Of a stretch of 64,000 bases of DNA, positions 37,503 through 46,033 are shown in pieces (within the stretch, counting starts at the first letter, position 1; every line of letters begins with the position of its first letter). The stretch spans positions 124,001-188,000 of the forward strand of contig NZ_SMKV01000008.1 in the NCBI RefSeq assembly GCF_004348445.1, read 5' to 3'. The translations under genes and the position numbers were made by a program. The stretch comes from Saccharopolyspora aridisoli. Lineage in GTDB: Bacteria; Actinomycetota; Actinomycetes; Mycobacteriales; Pseudonocardiaceae. Below the pieces are notes generated by a model. The model did not search any database. It had not been told where the DNA came from and saw nothing but the letters and a program-made list of their open reading frames with translations.

Positions 37503-39656
37503 ATGTCTGGTAGGTATGGCGTCCACAACCAGCTGAGCGGCACCGTCGCTCACGGAATCGTGCAGGCCAACACCATTCACGGCGACGTCCATTTCAATCC
37601 AGCAGCCCCCAAACGGGGCATCCCGCTCCAGCTCCCTGCTGCGCCTTGGGTATTCAGCGGGCGCTCGTCCGAACTCGACGCGCTGACCAACGCACTCGGA
37701 AGTACCACCGATCGCCCGGCACCGGCTGCGATCTCCGTGATCAGCGGAGCCGGCGGCATCGGCAAGACTTCCCTCGCACTACGCTGGGCCCACTTGAATG
37801 CCGATTCCTTTCCCGATGGTCAGCTGTTCGTCGACCTGCGGGGATTCGCTCCCTCGGGCACGCCTATGCCCCCGGCAGTCGCTGTGCGGGGCTTCCTCGA
37901 CGCTCTGGGGGTGGAACCAGCTGCAATTCCCATGGGGATCGACGGCCAGGGAGCTCTCTACCGCAGCCTTGTCGCTGGACGCCGCATACTGATCGTGCTG
38001 GACAATGCCCGCGACGCCAGTCAGGTCGCTCCGTTGCTGCCTGGAAGCGCGAATTGCACTGTGCTCGTAACCAGCCGTGATCGGCTTGCAGGCTTGGTCA
38101 TCGCGCATGGCGCCCGACCAGTCGCAGTGGATGTGCTGGATGAGCAACAAGCACAGGATCTCTTGGCCCATCGTCTCGGCCAGCAGCGGCTGGCTGCCGA
38201 ACCACAGGATGTGGTCGACAAGCTGATTACCTACTGTGGCGGGTCACCCCTTGCCTTGAGCATTGTTGCGAGCCGCGCCGCTCTCGAACCGCAGATGCCA
38301 TTAGAGGTCCTCACAACGGAGCTCGAGGAAAGCGCCAACAGACTGGATGCCCTCGATGAAGGCGACCCGGCCATAAGCCCGCGCGCAGTGCTGTCCTGGT
38401 CCTACGCTGCGCTCACGTCAGAGCAGGCGACCGTCTTCCGGCTGCTCGGCGTAGTTCCCGGCCAGGACATCAGCCTGCCCGCCGCCGCCCACCTCACCGG
38501 TCTCACCAGACGCCAAACCAAGGCCCACCTCAAGGCGTTGGAGCGAGTGTCCCTCGTTCAGCAACACCGCCCTGGCCGCTACACGATGCACGACTTCATT
38601 CGCCTGTACGCAGCCGAACAAGCCCATCAGTTCCATGAAGATTGCGAACTGGAGCTAAAGCGGCTGGTCGAGTTCTACCTGCATACCGCGCACGCCGCCG
38701 ACCAGAGAATCAAGCCTGGACGCACCCAATTCGAGATCGCACCGGCCGCTTCCGGTTCCGCTTCCGAGACACTCCGAGATGACGCGACAGCTTGGACATG
38801 GCTGGACACTGAGCACCACTGTCTACTTGAGATCCAACAACTAGCCCTCAACCGCGGTTGGCACACGGCCGTGTGGCAAGTCGCGTGGACGCTGGCAACT
38901 TTCCATTACAGGCGCGGGCACCGTCATGATCAGCTCGCTGCATGGCGTGCGGCGCTGACCGCTGCCGACGAATTGCGGGAACCAGCTGTGCAAGCCCGAG
39001 TCCGGCGAGCTCTCGGTAACGCATGCACACGCGTGGACAGATCGGCAGAAGCTATCGGCCATCTCCAGCAAGGCCTGGCCCTTACCAGTGACATCGGTGA
39101 GCGGTCGAACATCCATCGCGCGTTGGCGTGGGCATGGGGACAGCAAGGCAATTACCAGCAAGCCTTGGAGCACGCCGGCGAAGCGCTCGAACTCGTCCAA
39201 ACCATCCAGGGTTCGGATGAGGAAGCCCCAGCGCTCAACTTGGTGGGCTACTTCCACGCTCGACTTGGCCACCACGAACAGGCCCACGCCAACTGCGAAG
39301 CCGCCCTCACGTTGTTCCGCCGCGGAAACGAGCGCCTCGGCGAGGCGCACACGCTGGACAGCCTCGGCTACATCGCCCACCACAGTGGCGACCACAGCCA
39401 GGCCATCAAATGCTTCGAACAAGCGCTCATGCGATTCCAGGAACTCAACCACACCTACGCAGAAAGCGACGTGCTCGATCGCCTCGGCCAGGCCCACACA
39501 GCTATGGGCACGCACGATCAAGCACGACACAGCTGGCAGCTAGCTCTCACGCTCTACCACAAGCAATATCGAACCGGCGACGCCGACCGCGTGCAGCAAC
39601 AGCTGGCAGCCCGCGATGAACCCACGAGAACCGCAGAAGGACCAAGCTCAGGCTGA
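37503..39656 (+). CDS. STAND-family NTPase (NB-ARC) with TPR repeats
   Basis: 717 aa. N-terminal tag with NQLSGTVAHGIVQANTIHGD and VHF (9-31), a short glycine/histidine strand motif seen before many actinobacterial conflict-type proteins. NB-ARC ATPase: Walker A GAGGIGKTS (82-90), Walker B ILIVLDNA (about 159-166), GGSPLAL and MHDFIRLYA (about 360). C-terminal half is helical with five or more TPR-like repeats (about 480-700). No DNA-binding domain, so it is not an AfsR/SARP regulator. Base composition looks less GC-rich than the neighbours. Location inside an integrase-bearing element suggests a defence or regulatory cargo. TTG 37482 is an alternative start; neither has a clear ribosome binding site. 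Confidence 0.8.
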   Translation: MSGRYGVHNQLSGTVAHGIVQANTIHGDVHFNPAAPKRGIPLQLPAAPWVFSGRSSELDALTNALGSTTDRPAPAAISVISGAGGIGKTSLALRWAHLNADSFPDGQLFVDLRGFAPSGTPMPPAVAVRGFLDALGVEPAAIPMGIDGQGALYRSLVAGRRILIVLDNARDASQVAPLLPGSANCTVLVTSRDRLAGLVIAHGARPVAVDVLDEQQAQDLLAHRLGQQRLAAEPQDVVDKLITYCGGSPLALSIVASRAALEPQMPLEVLTTELEESANRLDALDEGDPAISPRAVLSWSYAALTSEQATVFRLLGVVPGQDISLPAAAHLTGLTRRQTKAHLKALERVSLVQQHRPGRYTMHDFIRLYAAEQAHQFHEDCELELKRLVEFYLHTAHAADQRIKPGRTQFEIAPAASGSASETLRDDATAWTWLDTEHHCLLEIQQLALNRGWHTAVWQVAWTLATFHYRRGHRHDQLAAWRAALTAADELREPAVQARVRRALGNACTRVDRSAEAIGHLQQGLALTSDIGERSNIHRALAWAWGQQGNYQQALEHAGEALELVQTIQGSDEEAPALNLVGYFHARLGHHEQAHANCEAALTLFRRGNERLGEAHTLDSLGYIAHHSGDHSQAIKCFEQALMRFQELNHTYAESDVLDRLGQAHTAMGTHDQARHSWQLALTLYHKQYRTGDADRVQQQLAARDEPTRTAEGPSSG

Positions 39657-39789
39657 TCTCCAGGGCTACAACGATGTCTGCTAGATGCGGCGACCATTAC
39701 CGATGAATCACAATGCTGCCCGGGCATCAGCACCAAAAGTGCCTAACTGCGAACAACGGCTGCTGAGCAGGGAAAACCGATCAACACAT

Positions 39790-40500
39790 CCAGCTTTCGG
39801 AGGTCCGAGTGAAAGGCATCGGGCGAAGCTGCACCAGGCTGATCGTCGTAGCGTCGTCAACCCGGTGCAGGCTCGACAGCTGCTGCACGCCGTCGGCGAG
39901 TCGAACGAGCGCCTTCCGGCGTTCTTCGCCCTGATGTACTTCGCGGCGCTTCGTCCAGAAGAGGCCGCAGACCTCCCGCAAGCACAACCTGTCGCTACCG
40001 AAGGAGGGCTGGGGTGAGCTCTACCTCGAAGCCTCGGCTCCTGAGATCGGAGCCGAGTAGACCGACTCTCGAACCAGGAGCGAGCAGCGTTCCTTGAAGC
40101 ATCGGGAGGACGGCACCGGTCGCCAGGTGCCGTGCCCGCCTGAGCTGACGCAGTACCTGCATGACCACCTCACGAGGTTCGGCACGACGCCTGACGGCCG
40201 CCTCTTCCGGGGACGGCGAAACGGAGGACGGATCTCGAGCACGGTCTACGGCCGGGCTTGGGCCAAGGCCTGGGAAACGGCATTCACTCCCGGGAGGCTC
40301 ACTCGCCGCTCGGGAAACGGCCTTATGACCTACGTCATGCTGCCGTGTCCACCTGGCTCAACGGCGGGGTCGAGCCGACTCGTGTCGCCGAATGGGCCGG
40401 CCACAGCGTTGGCGTGCTGCTTCACGTCTACGCGAAGTGTCTGGACGGCGGCGAGCAGGCAGCCCGCCAGCGAGTGGAACAGGCGCTAGCCCAAGCCTGA
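39790..40500 (+). pseudogene. Degenerate tyrosine integrase, catalytic domain
   Basis: Catalytic part of a phage-type tyrosine recombinase readable only across three frames. Segment 1 ends in ALMYFAALRPEEAADL (first catalytic Arg); a one-base shift near 39976 leads to RKHNLSLPKEGWGELYLE; an in-frame TAG stands at 40058-40060; reading resumes with PPELTQYLHDHLTRFGTTPD; a second shift near 40290 gives KRPYDLRHAAVSTWLNGG, WAGHSV and HVYAKC (box II His/Arg and nucleophile Tyr). Clearly non-functional as it stands. Its 3' end points to tRNA-Tyr. Confidence 0.82.
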
Positions 40501-40515
40501 GTTTTGCCGTGTATT

Positions 40516-40597
40516 TGCCGTGGACGGTCGTACACGGCCGGACGACGCCGGACACAGCCGGACTGCAAAGCAAAGACCCCGTGACCGCTTTGATGCT
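40516..40597 (+). repeat. Direct repeat copy 2 (tRNA-Tyr end of element)
   Basis: Partner of 35611-35692. It starts 16 bp after the integrase remnant and ends in the loop of the hairpin in front of tRNA-Tyr. Unlike copy 1, the hairpin's right arm follows here. Confidence 0.8.
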
Positions 40598-40612
40598 GGT
40601 CACGGGGTCTTT
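40572..40612. terminator. Terminator of tRNA-Tyr / integrase remnant
   Basis: Perfect 15-bp stem, AAAGACCCCGTGACC (40572-40586) with GGTCACGGGGTCTTT (40598-40612), 11-nt loop and a T-run on the plus strand. It lies 11 nt beyond the 3' end of the minus-strand tRNA-Tyr and can serve both directions. Confidence 0.85.
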
Positions 40613-40622
40613 TTCCTGCTTG

Positions 40623-40704
40623 TGCCGGGTGGAGGATTCGAACCTCCGAAGGCAATGCCGGCTGATTTACAGTCAGCTCCCTTTGGCCGCTCGGGCAACC
40701 CGGC
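40623..40704 (-). tRNA. tRNA-Tyr(GTA)
   Basis: 82-nt class II tRNA: acceptor GCCGGGT/ACCCGGC, anticodon loop CTGTAAA (GUA), long variable arm, T-arm GGAGG-TTCGAAT-CCTCC. CCA not encoded. It is intact and adjoins the integrated element at its 3' side. Confidence 0.95.
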
Positions 40705-40777
40705 GTGCTCGCCAGCGTGCTGGCTTGCGAGAAGAGCATACAGACCAGTTACCGCGGTTCCTCGGTGGGGGTGGGCG

Positions 40778-41092
40778 TCAAGTTCCTTCCGGGCGGAAGA
40801 CCAGGTCGTCGGCTTTGGTCTCGCCCGCGCGCAGGATTTCGCGGGACTCGTGCTCGAGGGTGCCGGGGAAGTCCGGGCCCGCTGCCTTGATCAGGACCAT
40901 GAGGCGTTTCGCCAGGCCTCGGGCTTGTGTGAGGCGGATCTGGTCGGCCGTCAGCAGCTGGCGGGACTCGTCGAGCATCTTGCGGTAGCGGTGGTTGAGG
41001 TCCGCGCGGGAGTCGAGGAGTTCCAGAGCTCGCGTGAGATCCGCGAGTTCCGACGTTTCGACCTGGACGAAGTACGGATCGAGCACGGGCAC
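40778..41092 (-). CDS. Hypothetical small helical protein
   Basis: 104 aa, strongly helical and charged, e.g. LADLTRALELLDSRADLNHR; no recognised family. GTG starts at 41092 or 41086 are possible; the latter lies 7 nt after TAAGGT. Diverges from the next small gene across 67 bp. Could be a partner of that gene, but nothing proves it. Confidence 0.5.
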   Translation of the reverse strand: MPVLDPYFVQVETSELADLTRALELLDSRADLNHRYRKMLDESRQLLTADQIRLTQARGLAKRLMVLIKAAGPDFPGTLEHESREILRAGETKADDLVFRPEGT

Positions 41093-41147
41093 GACCTTAC
41101 TGGTGGCGGGTCGATGTCGGCGGTGCTGCTCAGCGGCTTCGCCGGGT

Positions 41148-41159
41148 TAGCGTGGAGCC
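41148..41159 (+). promoter_or_regulatory. -10 box of the following small gene (leaderless)
   Basis: TAGCGT (41148-41153) followed by 6 nt and the ATG at 41160. Confidence 0.4.
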
Positions 41160-41414
41160 ATGGCCATCGACCGCGCGGCACGCGCGAAGCGGCGCGAGGA
41201 GTTGCGGGCCACCGCGCCCGCACCCACCCCGGAGCGCTCCAGCGCGGCGAGCGCTGCGATGGAGGTCGAGGGGTTGTTCAACGTTGGGGTCAAGCACCAG
41301 CTCGACCACCTGGCCTGGGTCGAGGTGGCGAAGGAGGACGAACGCGAGTCCGGTGCCGGTCCGCTCGACCTGGACTCCAACGTCGTGCGGCTCAGGCGTT
41401 CGCCTTCGGCCTAG
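41160..41414 (+). CDS. Hypothetical small protein
   Basis: 84 aa with a basic N-terminus (AARAKRREELRA), an Ala/Pro/Ser linker and an acidic middle (LDHLAWVEVAKEDERE). No family recognised. Start ATG sits 6 nt after TAGCGT; GGAG just before it is too close to act as a normal ribosome binding site. Sixty-one bp before the alpha/beta hydrolase. Confidence 0.5.
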   Translation: MAIDRAARAKRREELRATAPAPTPERSSAASAAMEVEGLFNVGVKHQLDHLAWVEVAKEDERESGAGPLDLDSNVVRLRRSPSA

Positions 41415-41463
41415 ACCAGCCCGCGCCCGCTGACGGCTGATGCGCGCGGTCGGCCCGACTCCG

Positions 41464-41475
41464 TATGTTCGAAGT
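41464..41475 (+). promoter_or_regulatory. -10 box of the alpha/beta hydrolase gene (leaderless)
   Basis: TATGTT (41464-41469) followed by 6 nt and the GTG at 41476; no Shine-Dalgarno. Confidence 0.4.
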
Positions 41476-42453
41476 GTGCCCTCGAGCGCTCCATCCACCC
41501 CAGGGTCTGCCACCGACGTCGACCCCGGCTACCACGACCACCTGCACTGGCAGCGTTATCAAGCGTTCTTCCCCGGCGCGCTGCGCCTGAGCGTCGACAA
41601 CGCACCCGACGAGCAGTGGTGGCAGTGGCGCGGGCTGAAGGTGCACGTGGACCGCGTCGAGCGCGCCGGCGCTCCCGCCAAGGTCATCGCGCTGCACGGC
41701 GTCGGCACCTACGGGCGGATGCTCGCCCCCTACGGCAGGCTGCCCGCGCTGGCCGACCTCGACTTCATCGCCCCTGACCTGCCCGGCTTCGGCCTCACCG
41801 GGACACCGCTGCTCGGCGCGACCTACTCGGACTGGTTGGACTGCGCGCGCGACCTTGTGGAGCGCGAGAAGGAGCGCGACTCCCGCCCCGTCGTGCTGCT
41901 GGGCGTGAGCACCGGAGGACGGCTCGCCTACGACGTCGCGGCGAGCACCGAGGTCGACGGCGTCATCGCCACTTGCCTGGCCGACCCCTGCCGCGACGAG
42001 GTCAGGCGGGTGCTGGCCGCGCGACCCGAGATGGCGCGCTGGGCCGGTCTGCTCTCGCTCGTGCGCGAACCGCTGTCCGCGATGCGGGTTCCCGTGCACT
42101 GGCTGGTCAACATCGCCGCGGTGTCCAACCAGACCCAGTACGCCAACCTCGCTTGGGCCGACGAGCTCGCCGGTGGGGGCTGGATCTCGCTGCGCTTCGC
42201 CCGCAGCTGCCTGGTCACCGCACCGGTCGTGCCGCCCGAGCGCTTCACCGGGACGCCGCTGCTGCTCGCGCAACCCGACGAGGACCGCTGGACGCCGCCG
42301 CTGCTGTCGAAGGAGTTCTTCGACCGCATCGCCGGGCCGACCCGCACGACCGCCCTGCGCGGGTCCGGTCATCTGCCCGTCGAGGAGTCCGGGCTGGCCG
42401 ACTTGGACCGTGCTGTGCGTGACTTCCTGGACGAGTTCGATCTACAAGGATGA
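41476..42453 (+). CDS. Alpha/beta hydrolase
   Basis: 325 aa. Oxyanion-strand motif ALHGVGTYGR (72-81), nucleophile elbow GVSTG with Ser145, acid in LAQPDEDRWTPP, and catalytic His in GSGHLPVEES near 295. A serine hydrolase (esterase, lipase or C-C hydrolase); no specific substrate can be given. The GTG at 41476 is chosen because TATGTT lies 6 nt upstream; the frame continues 36 bp further upstream. Confidence 0.82.
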   Translation: MPSSAPSTPGSATDVDPGYHDHLHWQRYQAFFPGALRLSVDNAPDEQWWQWRGLKVHVDRVERAGAPAKVIALHGVGTYGRMLAPYGRLPALADLDFIAPDLPGFGLTGTPLLGATYSDWLDCARDLVEREKERDSRPVVLLGVSTGGRLAYDVAASTEVDGVIATCLADPCRDEVRRVLAARPEMARWAGLLSLVREPLSAMRVPVHWLVNIAAVSNQTQYANLAWADELAGGGWISLRFARSCLVTAPVVPPERFTGTPLLLAQPDEDRWTPPLLSKEFFDRIAGPTRTTALRGSGHLPVEESGLADLDRAVRDFLDEFDLQG

Positions 42454-42765
42454 CTTCTTGTGGTCAGAACGAATACGTACCGTTACCTCGATCTGATGTT
42501 GTTGCGGTAATCCTCACACAGTCGCGAGTTAGCCGCGAGAAGCCCAAGGGGCTCTTGCGCTCCACCGTGCTCGGCGAAGGTTCCGCAGGTCAGAGTGGTC
42601 TTGAGAGAAAGCCTTCCCGCGCCACCCGCCGGTTGAACTCATCTGATGCGTGCATCCGGAGTGTGCCGGGAGGGCCGTTCGACCCTGGCCAACCGTGCTC
42701 TCGTGCGTCACGATCGGCGGACGGACATATGTGGTACGGCCGTATCGCCAGCGGGAGGAGCGTGG
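42454..42765 (+). promoter_or_regulatory. Upstream region of GGDEF-EAL gene with two adjacent palindromes
   Basis: 312 bp without a gene. Near its end are two perfect palindromes 2 nt apart, ACATATGT (42725-42732) and TACGGCCGTA (42735-42744), 21 nt before the ATG at 42766; these could be an operator. Nothing else recognisable. Confidence 0.35.
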
Positions 42766-45393
42766 ATGATCGAGCGTCACCGCTCCCTCAGTCCGCATCC
42801 CGGTCTGGAACCATCCAGGCCACCGGTCAGAGCCGAAGTCGATCCGGTGCGCCGCCGGACCTTCGCGACCTTCTCCTTCGTGGTCCTCGCCGCGGGCGTG
42901 GGCATCTCCCTGGTCACCGCGGGCGGCCTCGAGGCGCGCTACACCCCTGAGCTGCTGTTCATCGGTCCGCTGTTGGCCGTCGGGTTCCTCCTCGCCGAGC
43001 AGCTGACCATCGACGTCGACGTCAAGCGCGTCGGCTGGACCATCTCCTTCACCGAGATCCCGCTGCTGCTCGGCCTGCTCACCGCGCCGTTCGAGGTGGT
43101 GCTCGCCGCGAACCTGCTGGCCGGGCTCGGCGCCCAGGTGGGCAGGCGCGCGGCCACCCACGTCGTCTACAACGCCGGCGTGCTGTGCCTGGAGATCGCG
43201 GTGCCGTTCGCGGTCGCCAACCTGGTCAACCAGGTCCTCATCGGCGTCGCTCCCGACTGGTTCGGTCCCGTTGTCGGCACGCTGACCTCGCCGCTGATCA
43301 GCTGCGGGTTCGCGCTGGCCGCGCTGACCGTGCTGGGCGGTGCGATGAAGGTCGCCGCGGGCGCGCGACTGGCCGCGCGCACGCTGGCCGTCGGCCTGCT
43401 CAACACCTCCGTGGGACTCATCGGGTACGAGGTCGCCATCGGCACGCCCTGGGGCTGGCTGCTGGTCGGGCTCGTCGCCGTCGCCGTGATCGGCCTGTAC
43501 CGCGCCTACTCCGACCTGCTGCGCGAGCAGCGCGACTTGGAGGCGCTCAGCGACGTCAGCCTCAGCGTGGCCCGCTCCGGCCAGGGTGCGCAGACCGCGC
43601 CCGATCCCGTCGGCGAGCAGGCCGTGCCGGTCAGCGAGTGGGAACCCGTCGCCGAGCGGATCCGCGAACAGCTCAACGCCACCCGGGTCGTGCTGCGGCT
43701 GCGGCTGGACCCGCGCGGCGAGGTGACCACGCTGGTCGCCGGTGAAGCCATGCCGGACGCCGCGACCCAGGCGGCACCGGACGCGCTGCGCGACGACCCG
43801 CTGCTGCAACTCCCCGGAAGCCACGTGCGGTCGTTCCGGACCCTCGAAGCGCCGGAGGAGGTTCGCCGCGCGCTGCGGCAGCGCGGCGCCTACGAGGCGC
43901 TCGTGGTCCCGCTCCGGGGTGCCAGCCAGCTGCTCGGTGCCGTCGAGGTCCACGACCGGGTCAGCCGCTGGCGTGGCTTCGGCCGCGCGGACGTGCGACT
44001 GCTGCACACCCTGGCCAGTCACCTGGCCACCGCGATGGACAACCGCAGGCTGCTGGCCAGGTTGCGGCACGACGCCTACCACGACCCGCTGACCGGGCTG
44101 CTCAACCGCACCGGCTTCCGCGAGATCTCCGGCGACGAGCTCCGCGCCGGCCGTGCCGCCGTCGTGCTGCGGATCGACCTGGACCTGCTCACCACGGTCA
44201 GCGAAGCCCTCGGCTACACCTGGGGCGATCGGATGGTGATCGCCGCCGGGCAGCGGATGCGCGAAGCCCTCGGTGACGCTCCGGTGGCACGGCTGGAGGC
44301 CAACTCCTTCGCCGTGCTGCTGCTCGACCACACCGAGGAGCAGGCGCACCAGGTGGCGCTGCGGTTGTGCGACGTGATCGCCATGTCCTACCCGCTGGAC
44401 CGGATAGTGGTCGAGGCCGCCGGGGTCGCCGGCTACGCGTCCTCTGCGCCCGCCGATGGTGAGGCCGAGACCGACGTCGACACGCTGCTGCAGCACGCCG
44501 ATGTGGCGGTGCGGGCCGCGCGCAACGGCGAGGACGGCGTGCGCTGCTACGCCCCGGCCATGGGTCAGGTGTTCCTGCGCCGCTTCCAGCTGGTCACCCA
44601 GTTCCGGCAGGCTCTGGACACCGGCCAGGTCGAGGTGCACTACCAACCGAAGGTGGCGCTGCCGGAACGTCAGGTCGTCGGCGCCGAGGCCCTGGTGCGC
44701 TGGTCGCACCCGGAGTACGGGAGGCTGGATCCCGACGAGTTCGTGCCGCTGGTGGAGGCCACCGGGCTGGTCGACGCGCTCACCGCGTTCGTCCTGGAGT
44801 GCGCGTTGATCAAGATCCGGCAGTGGCTGGACCGCGGGCTGAGGATGTCGGTGGCGGTGAACCTGTCGGTGCGAAACCTCGCTGACGAGACCTTCCCCGA
44901 GCGGGTCGCCGAGGCGCTCGAACGCCACGACATCCCGCCAGAGCTGCTCACCCTGGAGCTGACCGAGTCCAGCGTGATGGCCGACAAGGAGCGTTCGCTG
45001 CCGGTCTTGCGGCGGTTGCACGCGATGGGCGTGGTGCTCGCGGTGGACGACTTCGGCACCGGCTACTCGTCGCTGGCCTACCTGCGGCAGCTGCCGGTGG
45101 ACGAGGTCAAGATCGACAAGAGCTTCGTGCTGGGCATGGGAACCGATCTCAGCGACCTCGCGGTGGTCCGCACGATCGTCGAGCTCGGCCACTCGCTGGA
45201 CCTCGCCGTGGTGGCCGAGGGCGTCGAGGACGACGCCGCGCGCGACCAGCTGGTCGGAATGGGCTGCGACGTGGCCCAGGGCTACCTGATCTCCCGCCCG
45301 CTGTCCGAGGAGCGCTTCGAAGCGTGGCTGCAGGCCCGCACCAAGCGCGACCAGGGCAGCCGCGAGGAGACCGTGCTCACACTCCTGCACTGA
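42766..45393 (+). CDS. Membrane GAF-GGDEF-EAL protein, likely cyclic di-GMP phosphodiesterase
   Basis: 875 aa. N-terminal integral membrane module of about seven helices (25-245), GAF-like region (about 275-430), GGDEF domain (about 440-600) whose signature is degenerate (EANSF in RLEANSFAVLL), and EAL domain (about 610-865) with EALVRW, VNLSVRNL, LELTESSVM, VDDFGTGYSS, KIDKSF and AEGVE intact. So it should degrade rather than make cyclic di-GMP, with the dead GGDEF perhaps a GTP sensor. GGGAGGAG lies about 6 nt before the ATG. Signal sensed by the membrane part is unknown. Confidence 0.9.
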   Translation: MIERHRSLSPHPGLEPSRPPVRAEVDPVRRRTFATFSFVVLAAGVGISLVTAGGLEARYTPELLFIGPLLAVGFLLAEQLTIDVDVKRVGWTISFTEIPLLLGLLTAPFEVVLAANLLAGLGAQVGRRAATHVVYNAGVLCLEIAVPFAVANLVNQVLIGVAPDWFGPVVGTLTSPLISCGFALAALTVLGGAMKVAAGARLAARTLAVGLLNTSVGLIGYEVAIGTPWGWLLVGLVAVAVIGLYRAYSDLLREQRDLEALSDVSLSVARSGQGAQTAPDPVGEQAVPVSEWEPVAERIREQLNATRVVLRLRLDPRGEVTTLVAGEAMPDAATQAAPDALRDDPLLQLPGSHVRSFRTLEAPEEVRRALRQRGAYEALVVPLRGASQLLGAVEVHDRVSRWRGFGRADVRLLHTLASHLATAMDNRRLLARLRHDAYHDPLTGLLNRTGFREISGDELRAGRAAVVLRIDLDLLTTVSEALGYTWGDRMVIAAGQRMREALGDAPVARLEANSFAVLLLDHTEEQAHQVALRLCDVIAMSYPLDRIVVEAAGVAGYASSAPADGEAETDVDTLLQHADVAVRAARNGEDGVRCYAPAMGQVFLRRFQLVTQFRQALDTGQVEVHYQPKVALPERQVVGAEALVRWSHPEYGRLDPDEFVPLVEATGLVDALTAFVLECALIKIRQWLDRGLRMSVAVNLSVRNLADETFPERVAEALERHDIPPELLTLELTESSVMADKERSLPVLRRLHAMGVVLAVDDFGTGYSSLAYLRQLPVDEVKIDKSFVLGMGTDLSDLAVVRTIVELGHSLDLAVVAEGVEDDAARDQLVGMGCDVAQGYLISRPLSEERFEAWLQARTKRDQGSREETVLTLLH

Positions 45394-45525
45394 TGTCCGA
45401 ATTCGCCCGATCCGGTGAGGTGTCCTGTGAAAAGTCGGCTATGACCTGCGTTTTCGCAAGAAGGTACCCCCCTGTTCCGGCGGGTTCTGCGGGTGTGTAA
45501 AGTTCTAATCGCTCCGCAAGGGCAC

Positions 45526-45598
45526 GCCCCAATAGCTCAGTCGGCAGAGCGTCTCCATGGTAAGGAGAAGGTCTACGGTTCGATTCCGTATTGGGGCT
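45526..45598 (+). tRNA. tRNA-Thr(GGT)
   Basis: 73 nt; acceptor GCCCCAA/TTGGGGC, anticodon loop ATGGTAA (GGU), T-arm TACGG-TTCGATT-CCGTA. CCA not encoded. Confidence 0.95.
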
Positions 45599-45700
45599 CG
45601 AAAGGCAGCCGCGGTGCTCGGTAAACTGAGTGCTGTGGCTGTTTTGCGTGGGACATCCTGCGTCGCTTGAGGCAACCGGTGCACACCGCGGCCTCGGCAT

Positions 45701-45776
45701 GGCGGTGTAGCTCAGTCGGTAGAGCAAGCGGCTCATAATCGCTGTGTCGCCGGTTCAAGTCCGGCCACCGCTACCA
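45701..45776 (+). tRNA. tRNA-Met(CAT), elongator type
   Basis: 76 nt including an encoded CCA; anticodon loop CTCATAA (CAU), T-arm GCCGG-TTCAAGT-CCGGC. First acceptor pair is a G-T wobble. The GGCGG acceptor and ordinary D-arm fit an elongator rather than an initiator tRNA. Confidence 0.93.
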
Positions 45777-45840
45777 GTCACGGGTTCGCGAGGACTTCTC
45801 CAGCGAACCGACACGTTACGACCGAGAGAAAGGCACCCCC

Positions 45841-46005
45841 GTGGCCGCCACCGACGTTCGACCCAAGATCACGCTGGCGTGCGAGGAGTGCAAGAACCGC
45901 AACTACATCACCAACAAGAACCGGCGCAACAACCCGGACCGCTTGGAGATGAAGAAGTTCTGCATGAACTGCGGCACGCACAAGCTCCACAAGGAGACCC
46001 GCTGA
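45841..46005 (+). CDS. rpmG: 50S ribosomal protein L33 (zinc-binding form)
   Basis: 54 aa, of usual length. GTG start with GAGAGAAAGG upstream. Zinc ligands are in CEECK and CMNCG, so this is the C+ form. A rho-independent-type hairpin follows at 46034-46070. Position between tRNA-Met and hadA matches rpmG2 of mycobacteria. Confidence 0.93.
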   Translation: MAATDVRPKITLACEECKNRNYITNKNRRNNPDRLEMKKFCMNCGTHKLHKETR

Positions 46006-46033
46006 CCCCAGCGGTTCCTTCGGAACGCCTTCG

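Noticed and set aside
37503..39656. AfsR/SARP-type transcriptional activator
   Set aside because: NB-ARC and TPR parts match, but there is no N-terminal winged-helix/BTAD region.
40623..40704. Duplication of the tRNA-Tyr 3' end at the far side of the element
   Set aside because: Searched around 35.6-35.8 kb: only the terminator-side 82 bp are repeated, none of the tRNA itself.
40778..41092. Chorismate mutase-like helical protein
   Set aside because: Helical and about the right length, but I cannot find the catalytic Arg/Lys/Glu pattern; left as hypothetical.
42529..45390. 953-codon minus-strand frame opposite the GGDEF-EAL gene
   Set aside because: Compositionally biased shadow; the plus-strand frame has intact EAL motifs and a good ribosome binding site.
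42766..45393. Active diguanylate cyclase in the GGDEF-EAL protein
   Set aside because: The GGDEF signature reads EANSF; catalytic residues are lost while the EAL residues are intact.
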